A stretch of 8,690 bases of DNA from the NCBI GenBank assembly GCA_031264605.1, contig JAISDQ010000026.1:1-8690 (forward strand), given 5' to 3'. The notes beneath the pieces were generated by a model that had not been told where the DNA came from, did no database searches, and saw only the letters and a program-made list of their open reading frames with translations. This DNA is from Synergistaceae bacterium. Its GTDB lineage: Bacteria; Synergistota; Synergistia; Synergistales; Synergistaceae. Made by a program: the position numbers and the translations under genes. Below, one piece after another: positions 1 to 6,250 of the stretch. Within the stretch, counting starts at the first letter, position 1, and every line of letters begins with the position of its first letter.

Positions 1-479
1 GTCTGCATCGGTATGACGGGCGGAATGGCCTTGTACCTGCCTCCGATGGTGACGACGAACAGGTTTTCGATGACTATGCTCATTCCCATGGAGGCGATCA
101 GGATGTACAGCGACGTGGAGGTGCGTTCGCGGATTGGCTTATAGGCCATTTTTTCGACTATTACCGCCGCTATCCCCGCGCCTATCAGAGAAACCGCGCT
201 CGCGACCCAGATATTCGAGATAAGCCCCGGCGACCAGATTTTGGAAAAAACGCGCGCGAACATACTGTCCGAGTTCATGAAAGAAACCCAAAATCCGGTG
301 TTTTCGAGGGCAAGCATGTAGTAACAGATATATCCGCCTATGACCAAAAAACCGCCGTGAGAAAAATTGGAGAATAAAAGGATCGAATAAACGAGCGAAT
401 ATCCCACCGCGATGAGCGCGTAAACGGAACCCAGAGATAAACCGTTTACTATCTGCTGTATCAGTATCTGAAACTGCAT
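1..479 (-). CDS. livH: LivH-type branched-chain amino-acid ABC transporter permease (N-terminal part, cut by the window edge)
   Basis: Translated by hand from ATG at 479-477, this gives 159 codons without a stop and runs off the left edge. The protein begins MQFQILIQQIVNGLSLGSVY and continues with ALIAVGYSLVYSILLFSNFSHGG, the typical start of the LivH inner-membrane permease family (BPD_transp_2). That family forms the channel with LivM, powered by LivG/LivF. Hydrophobic segments are visible at about residues 8-30, 40-56, 90-108 and 124-144. The stretch between the second and third is polar and longer than usual (about residues 58-88), probably a periplasmic loop. The Shine-Dalgarno AAGGCGG lies 8 nt before the ATG (plus-strand 488-494). 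It follows livK by 95 nt on the same strand, so it is probably in one operon, with livM/G/F expected off the left side. The family call is secure; substrate range cannot be told from the sequence, since related systems also carry other amino acids, amides or urea. Confidence 0.93.
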   Translation of the reverse strand, partial: MQFQILIQQIVNGLSLGSVYALIAVGYSLVYSILLFSNFSHGGFLVIGGYICYYMLALENTGFWVSFMNSDSMFARVFSKIWSPGLISNIWVASAVSLIGAGIAAVIVEKMAYKPIRERTSTSLYILIASMGMSIVIENLFVVTIGGRYKAIPPVIPMQ

Positions 480-519
480 CAACCTAACCGCCTTCCCCGC
501 CGTCTGAAAAATTCAACGC

Positions 520-549
520 TTTGCGGGGACGAGCGGACGTCCCCGCAAA
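520..549 (-). terminator. livK-livH intercistronic stem-loop (partial terminator or mRNA stabiliser)
   Basis: A perfect 12-bp stem (TTTGCGGGGACG pairing with CGTCCCCGCAAA) closes a 6-nt loop. It lies 25 nt after the livK stop and 40 nt before the livH start. On the minus transcript the U-run (AUUUUUC) comes only about 7 nt after the stem, so this is not a textbook intrinsic terminator. Such structures after binding-protein genes are known to protect the upstream mRNA or let only part of the transcripts continue, giving more binding protein than permease. That role is inferred here. Confidence 0.6.
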
Positions 550-574
550 TATTATAAGCTTAAAACGCGAGTTT

Positions 575-1732
575 TTATTTAGGTTCGACTTCTTTGAAGA
601 ATTCCGACTTCAGGTCCTCTCCGATGGTGAGGATGATTCCAGGCTTGTTGATGGGGTTGTGATTGGCCGGATCGATCGTCAGCGTGAAGTGCGTCAGCTT
701 CAGCCCTTTGGTCTCCTCGAGAGCCTTCGCTATTGCCGGCCCTTCGGCCGTTCCCGCGCGCCCGATCGCGTCGGCGACCCACTTCGCCAGGTCGTAGGCG
801 AGCGTCACGTTTCCGAATTCCTTCGCCTCTTCTTTATAGACTTCCTGATATTCCTTGAATATTGGCTGCATATTTTCGTCGTAATAGTTGGTGTGGGTTA
901 TCCAGTAAGTCCCGACAAGCGCGTCTCCCGCGATGTCGATCATGAACTCGCCGTATCCGTCGCCGCCCACGACCTTCATCTGATCGTCGCCGAGGCCCAT
1001 TTCGCGCGCCTGTTTGATTATGAGCCCCATGTCCCTGCCCAGGCCCGGGAGGAAGAGGAGATCGACCCCGCTCTGTTTGACGAGCGCGAGCTGAGCGCGG
1101 AAGTCCACGTCGCTGTCGCGGTAACCCTCGTCGACGGCTATCTCGCCGCCAAGCTCTTTATAATGCTCGATGAAGAATTCGCGAAGCCCCTGAGCGTAGT
1201 CCGAACCCACGTTCCAGAGAATGGCGGCTTTTTTCTTGCCGAGGTCGTTGTACGCGAACTCGGCGGCTATCGTTCCCTGATACGGATCGGTGAAACAGAT
1301 GCGGAAGGAATAAGGATGCACTTTGCCGTCCTCGCCAACCGTGACCGCCGGGTTCGTCGTCGCCGTCCCTATCTGAGGCACTTCCGCCATGTTCACGAGC
1401 GGACCGGTCGCCAGGTTGATACTGCTCGTGTTGGAGCCCATTATGGCCACTACCTTGTCGCTCTCTATCATGCGGCGCACGGCGTTGACCGCGTCCTCCG
1501 GGCGGGATTTCGTGTCGTAGGAAATGAGTTCCACAGAACGCCCCAATACGCCTCCGGCTTTGTTCAGGCTGTCGAAGAACATCTTGGCGCTGTTGACTTC
1601 GGCTATGCCGTAAGGCGCGTATTCGCCGGTGAGAGCGGCGAGATAACCGAGCTTTATCGGCTCGGCCGCGGAAGCGAACGCGGCGGTCATGACGACTGAA
1701 ACGAGAGAAATCAAAAACATCAGCTTTTTCAT
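575..1732 (-). CDS. livK: Branched-chain amino-acid ABC transporter periplasmic binding protein, LivK family
   Basis: A 385-residue type I periplasmic binding protein (Peripla_BP_6 / Leu-Ile-Val-binding family) that would capture an amino acid in the periplasm and hand it to the LivHM permease. Residues 1-22 are a Sec signal peptide: MKK, a hydrophobic core, and ASA before the probable cut at A22-A23. No lipobox cysteine is present, so the mature protein should be soluble in a periplasm. The mature start IKLGYLAALTGEYAPYG, then GSNTSS (99-104), GTATTNP (122-128) and DPYQG (149-153), are the usual ligand-pocket segments of this family. The start at 1732 is preferred because GGAGGAATT gives a strong ribosome site just before it and the signal peptide begins there. 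The frame stays open upstream to a TTG at 1810, which would add 26 non-signal residues. The exact ligand (Leu/Ile/Val or another amino acid) is not resolvable. Confidence 0.95.
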   Translation of the reverse strand: MKKLMFLISLVSVVMTAAFASAAEPIKLGYLAALTGEYAPYGIAEVNSAKMFFDSLNKAGGVLGRSVELISYDTKSRPEDAVNAVRRMIESDKVVAIMGSNTSSINLATGPLVNMAEVPQIGTATTNPAVTVGEDGKVHPYSFRICFTDPYQGTIAAEFAYNDLGKKKAAILWNVGSDYAQGLREFFIEHYKELGGEIAVDEGYRDSDVDFRAQLALVKQSGVDLLFLPGLGRDMGLIIKQAREMGLGDDQMKVVGGDGYGEFMIDIAGDALVGTYWITHTNYYDENMQPIFKEYQEVYKEEAKEFGNVTLAYDLAKWVADAIGRAGTAEGPAIAKALEETKGLKLTHFTLTIDPANHNPINKPGIILTIGEDLKSEFFKEVEPK

Positions 1733-1920
1733 AATTCCTCCAACACCTCCCAGTAGTGTGGAACCCAAAACGCTTTCACCTGAGCTTTCAACTCCATACA
1801 GACGCGACAAACCCTGAAGCGGTCACCTCCCGTGCGATATGTCCGGCATGTCCGCGCGCCGGCCCGTGAAAAATAATGGGGTAATTTTAATCTCCAAGCG
1901 GCTGAAAGTAAATACTGACT

Positions 1921-1942
1921 CGCTATTTTCATTGAAAATGCG
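1921..1942. repeat. Inverted repeat in the livK leader or promoter
   Basis: CGC(T)ATTTTC-ATT-GAAAATGCG: a 6-bp inner stem with a 3-nt loop and a 3-bp outer stem, separated by one bulged T at 1924. It lies just downstream of the proposed livK -10 on the minus strand. It could be an operator or a hairpin at the 5' end of the livK transcript. The dyad is visible in the sequence; its role is unknown. Confidence 0.4.
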
Positions 1943-1943
1943 T

Positions 1944-1970
1944 AAAATACTTAGAATACAGCGGAGTCAA
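1944..1970 (-). promoter_or_regulatory. Candidate sigma-70-type promoter for livK
   Basis: On the minus strand a good -35 (TTGACT, plus 1965-1970) is followed after only 15 nt by TATTTT (1944-1949), or after 17 nt by the poorer TTTTAC. This would give a livK leader of about 200 nt. The short spacer makes it weak; it is the best match seen in the region. Confidence 0.35.
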
Positions 1971-2048
1971 AATTTAGCGTATCCGTCCCGCGTAAAGATA
2001 AAGAGAGGCGGCGCGCGGCCGGGAAAGGGTGCGCGACGCCTGGAAAGT

Positions 2049-2057
2049 TGGTATAAT
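2049..2057 (+). promoter_or_regulatory. Extended -10 promoter for rocB
   Basis: TGGTATAAT is a perfect extended -10 element (TGn plus consensus TATAAT). The -35 position 17 bp upstream reads GTGCGC, which is poor, as is common for extended -10 promoters. Predicted transcription start is near 2064, giving a leader of about 100 nt before rocB. Confidence 0.55.
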
Positions 2058-2161
2058 ATTTTCGCGGAGGGATGACGCCGCGCGATATACGAACAGGATG
2101 AACACGAACGCCGGAGCGGCGATACCGTGCCCGCGAAGTTACGGAAGGAAAGTGAAAGCAA

Positions 2162-3820
2162 ATGGATGATGCCACATCGCGCCGTATAGAACACCTGCTG
2201 TTCGATTTCGTTGGAAGGTACTCGGCAAGCGGCACGAAAAACGAGAGATTGGCGGACGAATTTTACCGCGTTTGGTTCGATTCCGTAGAGTATTTAAAAG
2301 AACGTCCCGGACAGTGCGGGTTTTTCCGGATTCCCGGCGACCCTTTCGGCAGGTCCGTTCCGTGGTGCCTCATTCGCGGAAAGGGGAACCGCGCGGCGGT
2401 GCTGCTGCATCATTATGACGTCGTCGATACCGACGATTACGGCGTTCTCTCCGGGATTGCGACCTCTCCGAACGAGCTTGCCAAATCTTTCAGGGATGGC
2501 GGGATGAAGCTCGACGCCGACGCGGAACGCGATCTCGCTAGCGGCGAGTGGATATTCGGGCGGGGAGCGGCGGACATGAAAGGCGGCGCCTGCGTTCAGA
2601 TGGCGTTCTGCGAGCGCTGCGCGCGGGCGGCGGAGGCCGGTGAATTGGAGGGCAGCATAGTCATGGTCGGCCTTCCTGACGAGGAGAATCTTTCGGCGGG
2701 AGGACGCGCGGCGCCGCTTGTGCTGAAAAAACTCAAGGACGAATGGGGGCTCGAGTACATCATGGCGATCAACTCGGAACCTACCGACCGTACTCTCGGC
2801 TTGGACAAACCCAAGTTATTCGTCAGTTCCATAGGGAAAATTCTGCCGCTCATATACGCCAAGGGGGCGCTTTCTCACGCGGGACGGGTGTTCGACGGTT
2901 TGAACCCGATAAAAATGATGGCTTCCGTCGTCCGGAAACTCGATTTGAACGAATATTTCATAGACTCGGCCGATGGCGTGGCGTCATCTCCGGCTTCTTT
3001 TCTCTATATGAAGGACGTCAAGGAAATCTACGACGTGTCTCTTCCCGCGGGCGCGGCGGGATGCCTCAACGTAATGTACCTCAGCAAATCCGTAGTCCAG
3101 CTCATGGAAAAAATAAAGGACGTATGCGAGGCGGCGTTTGCGGAAGCCATAGATGACGCCCAGAGGAGCTTTGACGCTTTTATGGATGTTTCCGGCCGGG
3201 AAAGGGCGGTTTTGCCGTGGAAGCCGCTGGTGAAAACGTACTCGGAGGTTTATCGGGAAGCCGTACGCGACGGCGCAGAAGCGTTTATTTCCGAACTGGG
3301 GAGCCTCTCCGCCGATTTGAAAAAACGCCTGGTCTCGGGCGATATCAATCAGGTGGAAGCGTCGCGCGCGGTGGTCGAGACGACGCTGAAATACACCGCC
3401 GACCGGTCTCCCGTGATAGTGGTAGCTATGGCGCCGCCGTATTATCCGGTGGTGTCCAATTCGGCTCTGCCGGAAAAGGCGTACGCCGACGGCATAGCCG
3501 ACGCCGTGATTGAGGAATCGCGCGCCCGTTTCGGGGATACGCCCGTGAAACATTGTCTGGTTGGCATGTCGGATTTCAGCTATTTCACGCGGAACCCGAA
3601 CAGCCTCGACGCCGATTATGTGAGAAACAACATGCTCCTGTGGGGCGATTTATATTCGATCCCGTTCGAGGAGATAAACGAAATTTCCATGCCGATAATG
3701 AACGTGGGGCCATGGGGAAAAGGTATTCACACGTATTTGGAGAGAGTGTGGAAGAAGGATATTTTAGAACGAACCCCGTATTTGCTCGAATTTGCCGTGC
3801 GAAAAATATTGGGCGGCTAG
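2162..3820 (+). CDS. rocB: RocB-family M20 metallohydrolase (arginine-utilisation-type peptidase/deacylase)
   Basis: A 552-residue protein, the usual size for RocB-type members of the M20/M25/M40 dizinc peptidase clan. The ligand set is complete: HYD at H84-x-D86 (HHYDVVD), bridging D138 in GRGAADMKGG, E174 (general base) and E175 in LPDEEN, E206 in NSEP, and the C-terminal H523 in GKGIHTYLE. H239 in SHAG marks the lid domain. No signal peptide is seen, so it should be cytoplasmic and cleave small substrates such as dipeptides or N-acylated amino acids. The biochemical role of RocB itself is not established, so no substrate is claimed. ATG at 2162 is preceded by GGAAGGA with a rather long 12-nt spacer. 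It is divergent from livK, which suggests uptake and catabolism of an amino-acid compound, and its 3' end nearly touches the converging kinase gene. Confidence 0.88.
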   Translation: MDDATSRRIEHLLFDFVGRYSASGTKNERLADEFYRVWFDSVEYLKERPGQCGFFRIPGDPFGRSVPWCLIRGKGNRAAVLLHHYDVVDTDDYGVLSGIATSPNELAKSFRDGGMKLDADAERDLASGEWIFGRGAADMKGGACVQMAFCERCARAAEAGELEGSIVMVGLPDEENLSAGGRAAPLVLKKLKDEWGLEYIMAINSEPTDRTLGLDKPKLFVSSIGKILPLIYAKGALSHAGRVFDGLNPIKMMASVVRKLDLNEYFIDSADGVASSPASFLYMKDVKEIYDVSLPAGAAGCLNVMYLSKSVVQLMEKIKDVCEAAFAEAIDDAQRSFDAFMDVSGRERAVLPWKPLVKTYSEVYREAVRDGAEAFISELGSLSADLKKRLVSGDINQVEASRAVVETTLKYTADRSPVIVVAMAPPYYPVVSNSALPEKAYADGIADAVIEESRARFGDTPVKHCLVGMSDFSYFTRNPNSLDADYVRNNMLLWGDLYSIPFEEINEISMPIMNVGPWGKGIHTYLERVWKKDILERTPYLLEFAVRKILGG

Positions 3821-3851
3821 AAAATCCGCCCGCCGCGTCAAGAATGGGCGG
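3811..3851. terminator. Alternating inverted repeats between converging genes (possible weak bidirectional terminator)
   Basis: GGGCGG (3811-3816), CCGCCC (3826-3831) and GGGCGG (3846-3851) lie in a row across the 17-nt gap between the rocB and kinase stop codons. The middle block can pair with either outer block, giving a 6-bp stem for each transcript. Neither stem has a clear U-run, so termination would be weak or Rho-assisted. Confidence 0.3.
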
Positions 3852-5382
3852 TTTCGGGCAGGGCGTTTTCCCTCGACTCGTCTCTTATCCAGCGGTTCAC
3901 CACGTCGTTCAGATCGGCGAGGTCGAACGGTTTCGAGAGAAATGCCTGAAATCCCTTTTTAAGGAAAAATTTGGCGTTTCTTGGGCCGTGATTTGCCGAC
4001 AACGCGATTATCGGAACGGAGGCGGCGTACGGTGTGCGTATCATTCGGATCAGGCGAAAGGTCTCTATGCCGCCCATGCCGTCCATGGAATCGTCGATGA
4101 ACACCGCGTCGTATTTTACGTCCTCCGCCATGACCAGATCGACCGCCGCCTGCCCGCTGTCCACGCAGTCTATTCTCATGCCGTAAGGTTTCAGCATCCT
4201 CCTGAAGAGGTCCAGGTCGTCCGTTTTGTCGTCGACGAGCAGAACGTTCGCGTATGGAACGAATGTCCTCGTAATGCGGTTCCGGGAACCTAATTTGTCG
4301 TTTTTTTGCCGAATGTCGCAGAGCGATTTGGCGGCGTCGGGCCCGATCGGCTCACCGTCGTCCGCCGCGCGCTGTTTTACGCGGACCGTGAACGAGCTGC
4401 CCTCGCCGCGCGCGCTTTCCGCGGAGATATCGCCGCCCATCATGTCGAGTATTCGCCTCGTCACCGAGAAGGCGAGTTCATTGCTTTCCGATCCGGTTTC
4501 TTTCCAGTTTTTCGTCTTGCGGGGGCCGGTTAAAATCGTGTTCAATCCGTCTTCTCCGATGCCGGCGCCCGTATCCGTAATTTTGGAGACCAGCCATATA
4601 TCGTCGCCGTCGCAGCCGTTTTTTTCGCAGTAAACGCTCCATCTGACCTGCCCCTTTTCGGTGCGCCGGAAGGCGTTCGAGAGCAGGTTATCCAGCACGC
4701 GCTTTACCTTGAGTTCGTCCCCGTAAAGTTTGCGGGGCAGGGCCTCGTCGACGCCGAGGATAAATTTGACCGGTTTATCGGCGGCCCGGACGATGTTGAT
4801 GGCTATTTCGTCTTCTATCATCTTTTGCGTGTCGTAAACGGACAAATCCAATCCTATTTTCGGGGATTCCATTTTCGCGATATCCATGAGGTCTCTCACG
4901 CATTCGGACAGCATAATGCCGGAGTTGCAAATTTTTTCGAGGTTCTCGTAATTTTCTTCGCCGGAAATCTTCCCCGAGCAGAGAGTGAGTTCGCTCAAGC
5001 CTATTATCGTGTTTATCTGCGTTTTTATCTCCCGCCCCGCATTCAGCAGCAAATCGTGTTTGATCTCGGCTTTCACGGACGGCGAGAGAAAGCGGTCTTC
5101 GCGGGCCCTTTCCGATATGGAACGCGCTATCGCGCGCGAGGCGAAAAGAGCGATTATCATGGCGAAAAGCGATAATGCCGCGATCGAGGCCAGCTCTCCG
5201 AGATGGAGTACGTGCATAAAACGTTCGAACGTTTCCGGCGCGTCGCCGCCGGCATTGGTCTCGTACCACAGTATCTCGGCGATTCCGTCGTGCATTAGGT
5301 ACGAGCCTATGCCAAGGCTCATAAACGAGACGAACAGGAACGAAGCGGCTATGGCTAAAAATATCTTGGTCCTGAAATACAT
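3838..5382 (-). CDS. Membrane-anchored hybrid histidine kinase with degenerate kinase core and intact receiver domain
   Basis: A 514-residue protein. Two membrane segments (about residues 7-28 and 61-83) flank a short periplasmic loop of about 30 residues, leaving no room for a classical sensor domain or HAMP. A DHp-like region follows (about 98-175), then an HATPase_c-like domain (about 185-336) and a receiver (about 378-500). The H-box reads NAGREIKTQIN where the family has SHEIRTPLN: the phospho-acceptor His is R117 (codon CGG at 5034-5032) and the Pro is Q122. The N-box (DNLLSNA, 231-237) and G1 box (DTGAGI, 270-275) are kept. The G2 box GxGLGL is replaced by SNELAF (300-305). The receiver keeps D384/D385, phospho-acceptor D430, S462 and K484. 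GGAGG precedes the ATG. It is the second gene after tetR (19-nt gap). It probably acts as a pseudokinase, or is phosphorylated on its receiver by another kinase. Confidence 0.85.
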   Translation of the reverse strand: MYFRTKIFLAIAASFLFVSFMSLGIGSYLMHDGIAEILWYETNAGGDAPETFERFMHVLHLGELASIAALSLFAMIIALFASRAIARSISERAREDRFLSPSVKAEIKHDLLLNAGREIKTQINTIIGLSELTLCSGKISGEENYENLEKICNSGIMLSECVRDLMDIAKMESPKIGLDLSVYDTQKMIEDEIAINIVRAADKPVKFILGVDEALPRKLYGDELKVKRVLDNLLSNAFRRTEKGQVRWSVYCEKNGCDGDDIWLVSKITDTGAGIGEDGLNTILTGPRKTKNWKETGSESNELAFSVTRRILDMMGGDISAESARGEGSSFTVRVKQRAADDGEPIGPDAAKSLCDIRQKNDKLGSRNRITRTFVPYANVLLVDDKTDDLDLFRRMLKPYGMRIDCVDSGQAAVDLVMAEDVKYDAVFIDDSMDGMGGIETFRLIRMIRTPYAASVPIIALSANHGPRNAKFFLKKGFQAFLSKPFDLADLNDVVNRWIRDESRENALPETAHS

Positions 5383-5401
5383 GTCCGAATCCTCCGTTCA
5401 C

Positions 5402-6067
5402 TCAGCGGCGCCCGGCCGCTCTCAGAACGAAGAGGCGAAGGCCGTCGAAATATTTCGGTATATCGAACGTAATCCCGGGGTTCATGAGTTCCTGCACTCT
5501 CAAATCTATGCAGAGCATCACGCTGTGGACGAAAACCGCGGAGGTGGTTTTCGTGTCAAAAGGATCCGCCAGCCCGCGTTCGACGGCGTTGTCGAACCAT
5601 TTTTTCGCGAAGGCCGCGCTGAACCCGATAAAAACCTCGCGGAACAATTTCCCCGCGCGGACGTCCCTGAACTGCTCCTTCATGATGAGCCCGAAACCGA
5701 AACAGGTGAATACGTTTTTCATCTCGGAGGGTTCCTCGAAGAGAACGCGAAGGATTTCCTCGAAAGACGCCGCTTTTTTAAGTTCTTCGTCCAGTTGATC
5801 ATGGTACAGATGGAACAGCCTGACGGAGTGATCCATCACTTCCTCCCACAGGTTGTCTTTGCTGGCGAAATGGTTGTAAAGGGCGGCGGGAGTGATGCCC
5901 ACTTTTTGGGCGATATCCTTCATGCTGACTGCGGAAAAGCCCTTCATGGCGAAAAGCACGGTCGACTCCATGAGTATGTGGGACTTAGTCCGGTTCGCGC
6001 CTTTGGCGTAAGGAAGTGCGTAACGTTTCCCCAGAATATCGAAAGTTAACAAATCATGTTTTTCCAC
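5402..6067 (-). CDS. TetR/AcrR-family transcriptional regulator
   Basis: A 221-residue regulator. Residues about 24-77 form the TetR_N DNA-binding domain, with the helix-turn-helix signature SMKDIAQKVGITPAALYNHF at 48-67 followed by SKDNLW. The remainder is the all-helical ligand/dimer domain, which is too variable to name an effector. Residues 1-23 are an extension before the first HTH helix. Translation starts at GTG (6067-6065), with GGGAG placed 8 nt upstream. It heads a likely two-gene operon with the pseudo-kinase and is divergent from flagellin. A perfect 16-bp palindrome over its own promoter suggests autorepression. Two membrane-free cysteines (C122, C186) are present, but no sensing role can be claimed. 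Confidence 0.93.
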   Translation of the reverse strand: MEKHDLLTFDILGKRYALPYAKGANRTKSHILMESTVLFAMKGFSAVSMKDIAQKVGITPAALYNHFASKDNLWEEVMDHSVRLFHLYHDQLDEELKKAASFEEILRVLFEEPSEMKNVFTCFGFGLIMKEQFRDVRAGKLFREVFIGFSAAFAKKWFDNAVERGLADPFDTKTTSAVFVHSVMLCIDLRVQELMNPGITFDIPKYFDGLRLFVLRAAGRR

Positions 6068-6144
6068 AGCCCAAACTCCCTTTCAGGCATATTCACGATC
6101 GCCGCGTATTTTTATACACCCCCCGCACGGCGCTTGTTATCGGT

Positions 6145-6173
6145 ATTATAGCTTAATTAATAAACGTTTATTA
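6145..6173 (-). promoter_or_regulatory. tetR promoter
   Basis: On the minus strand a consensus TATAAT lies at plus 6145-6150. With a 17-bp spacer the -35 is TAATAA (6168-6173), a poor match. The whole spacer and -35 are covered by the 16-bp palindrome. Predicted start near 6138, leader about 70 nt. Confidence 0.5.
6158..6173. promoter_or_regulatory. Predicted TetR-family operator (16-bp perfect palindrome)
   Basis: TAATAAACGTTTATTA is perfectly self-complementary (8+8 bp, no spacer). Its size and symmetry are typical of operators bound by a TetR dimer. It sits across the -35 and spacer of the tetR promoter, where a bound repressor would block RNA polymerase, and about 60 bp upstream of the presumed flagellin transcription start. 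The binding protein is inferred from adjacency. Confidence 0.6.
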
Positions 6174-6200
6174 GTATTTTATGGACACACGCTTCAGCAA

Positions 6201-6227
6201 TAAAAAACGCATATTGACTTTCGATAT
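6201..6227 (+). promoter_or_regulatory. Sigma-28 (FliA/SigD)-like promoter for flagellin
   Basis: TAAA (6201-6204), exactly 15 nt, then TTCGATAT (6220-6227), compared with the consensus TAAA-N15-GCCGATAA: a full -35 core and five consecutive -10 matches (CGATA). Flagellin genes are usually late-class sigma-28 genes. A sigma-70-like TTGACT (6214-6219) with a 17-bp spacer to TAAATT (6237-6242) overlaps it, so either or both may operate. Confidence 0.55.
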
Positions 6228-6250
6228 AAAGTATAGTAAATTTGTTCGCA

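Larger units (their letters stand above)
1733..2161. promoter_or_regulatory. Divergent control region between livK and rocB
   Basis: A 429-bp stretch with no convincing protein gene, separating minus-strand livK from plus-strand rocB. It is AT-rich around 1870-1980 and GC-rich around 2000-2040. It holds the rocB extended -10 promoter (2049-2057), a weaker minus-strand promoter candidate (1944-1970), a dyad at 1921-1942 and a long livK leader. That leader contains two strong Shine-Dalgarno-like stretches on the minus strand: GGGAGGTGA at about 1826-1834, and GGGAGGTGTTGGAGGAATT next to the livK start. I compared the leader with T-box, lysine, glycine and cobalamin leader motifs and recognised none. 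Confidence 0.6.

Noticed and set aside
521..1699. 392-codon plus-strand ORF opposite livK
   Set aside because: It is the antisense shadow of livK in GC-rich, codon-biased DNA. The product is Arg/Val/His-rich with no recognisable domain, while the opposite strand encodes a clear binding protein.
1733..1810. Upstream TTG start extending livK by 26 residues
   Set aside because: The extension would bury the signal peptide. The ATG at 1732 has its own strong Shine-Dalgarno and starts exactly at a normal Sec signal (MKK plus hydrophobic core).
1729..1932. 67-codon minus-strand ORF across the livK leader as a full protein gene
   Set aside because: Its start lies in the loop of the dyad without a ribosome site and the product has no recognisable features. 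Only its last 22 codons are kept as a low-interest leader-ORF observation.
1733..2040. T-box, lysine, glycine or cobalamin riboswitch upstream of livK
   Set aside because: GGAGGTGACCGC briefly recalls a T-box antiterminator, but the conserved AGGGTGGNACCGCG core, specifier stem and terminator are absent. No other riboswitch core was recognised by eye.
3553..4293. 246-codon plus-strand ORF running from rocB into the kinase region
   Set aside because: It overlaps the end of rocB in another frame and lies opposite the kinase receiver domain. There is no ribosome site and the product is not recognisable.
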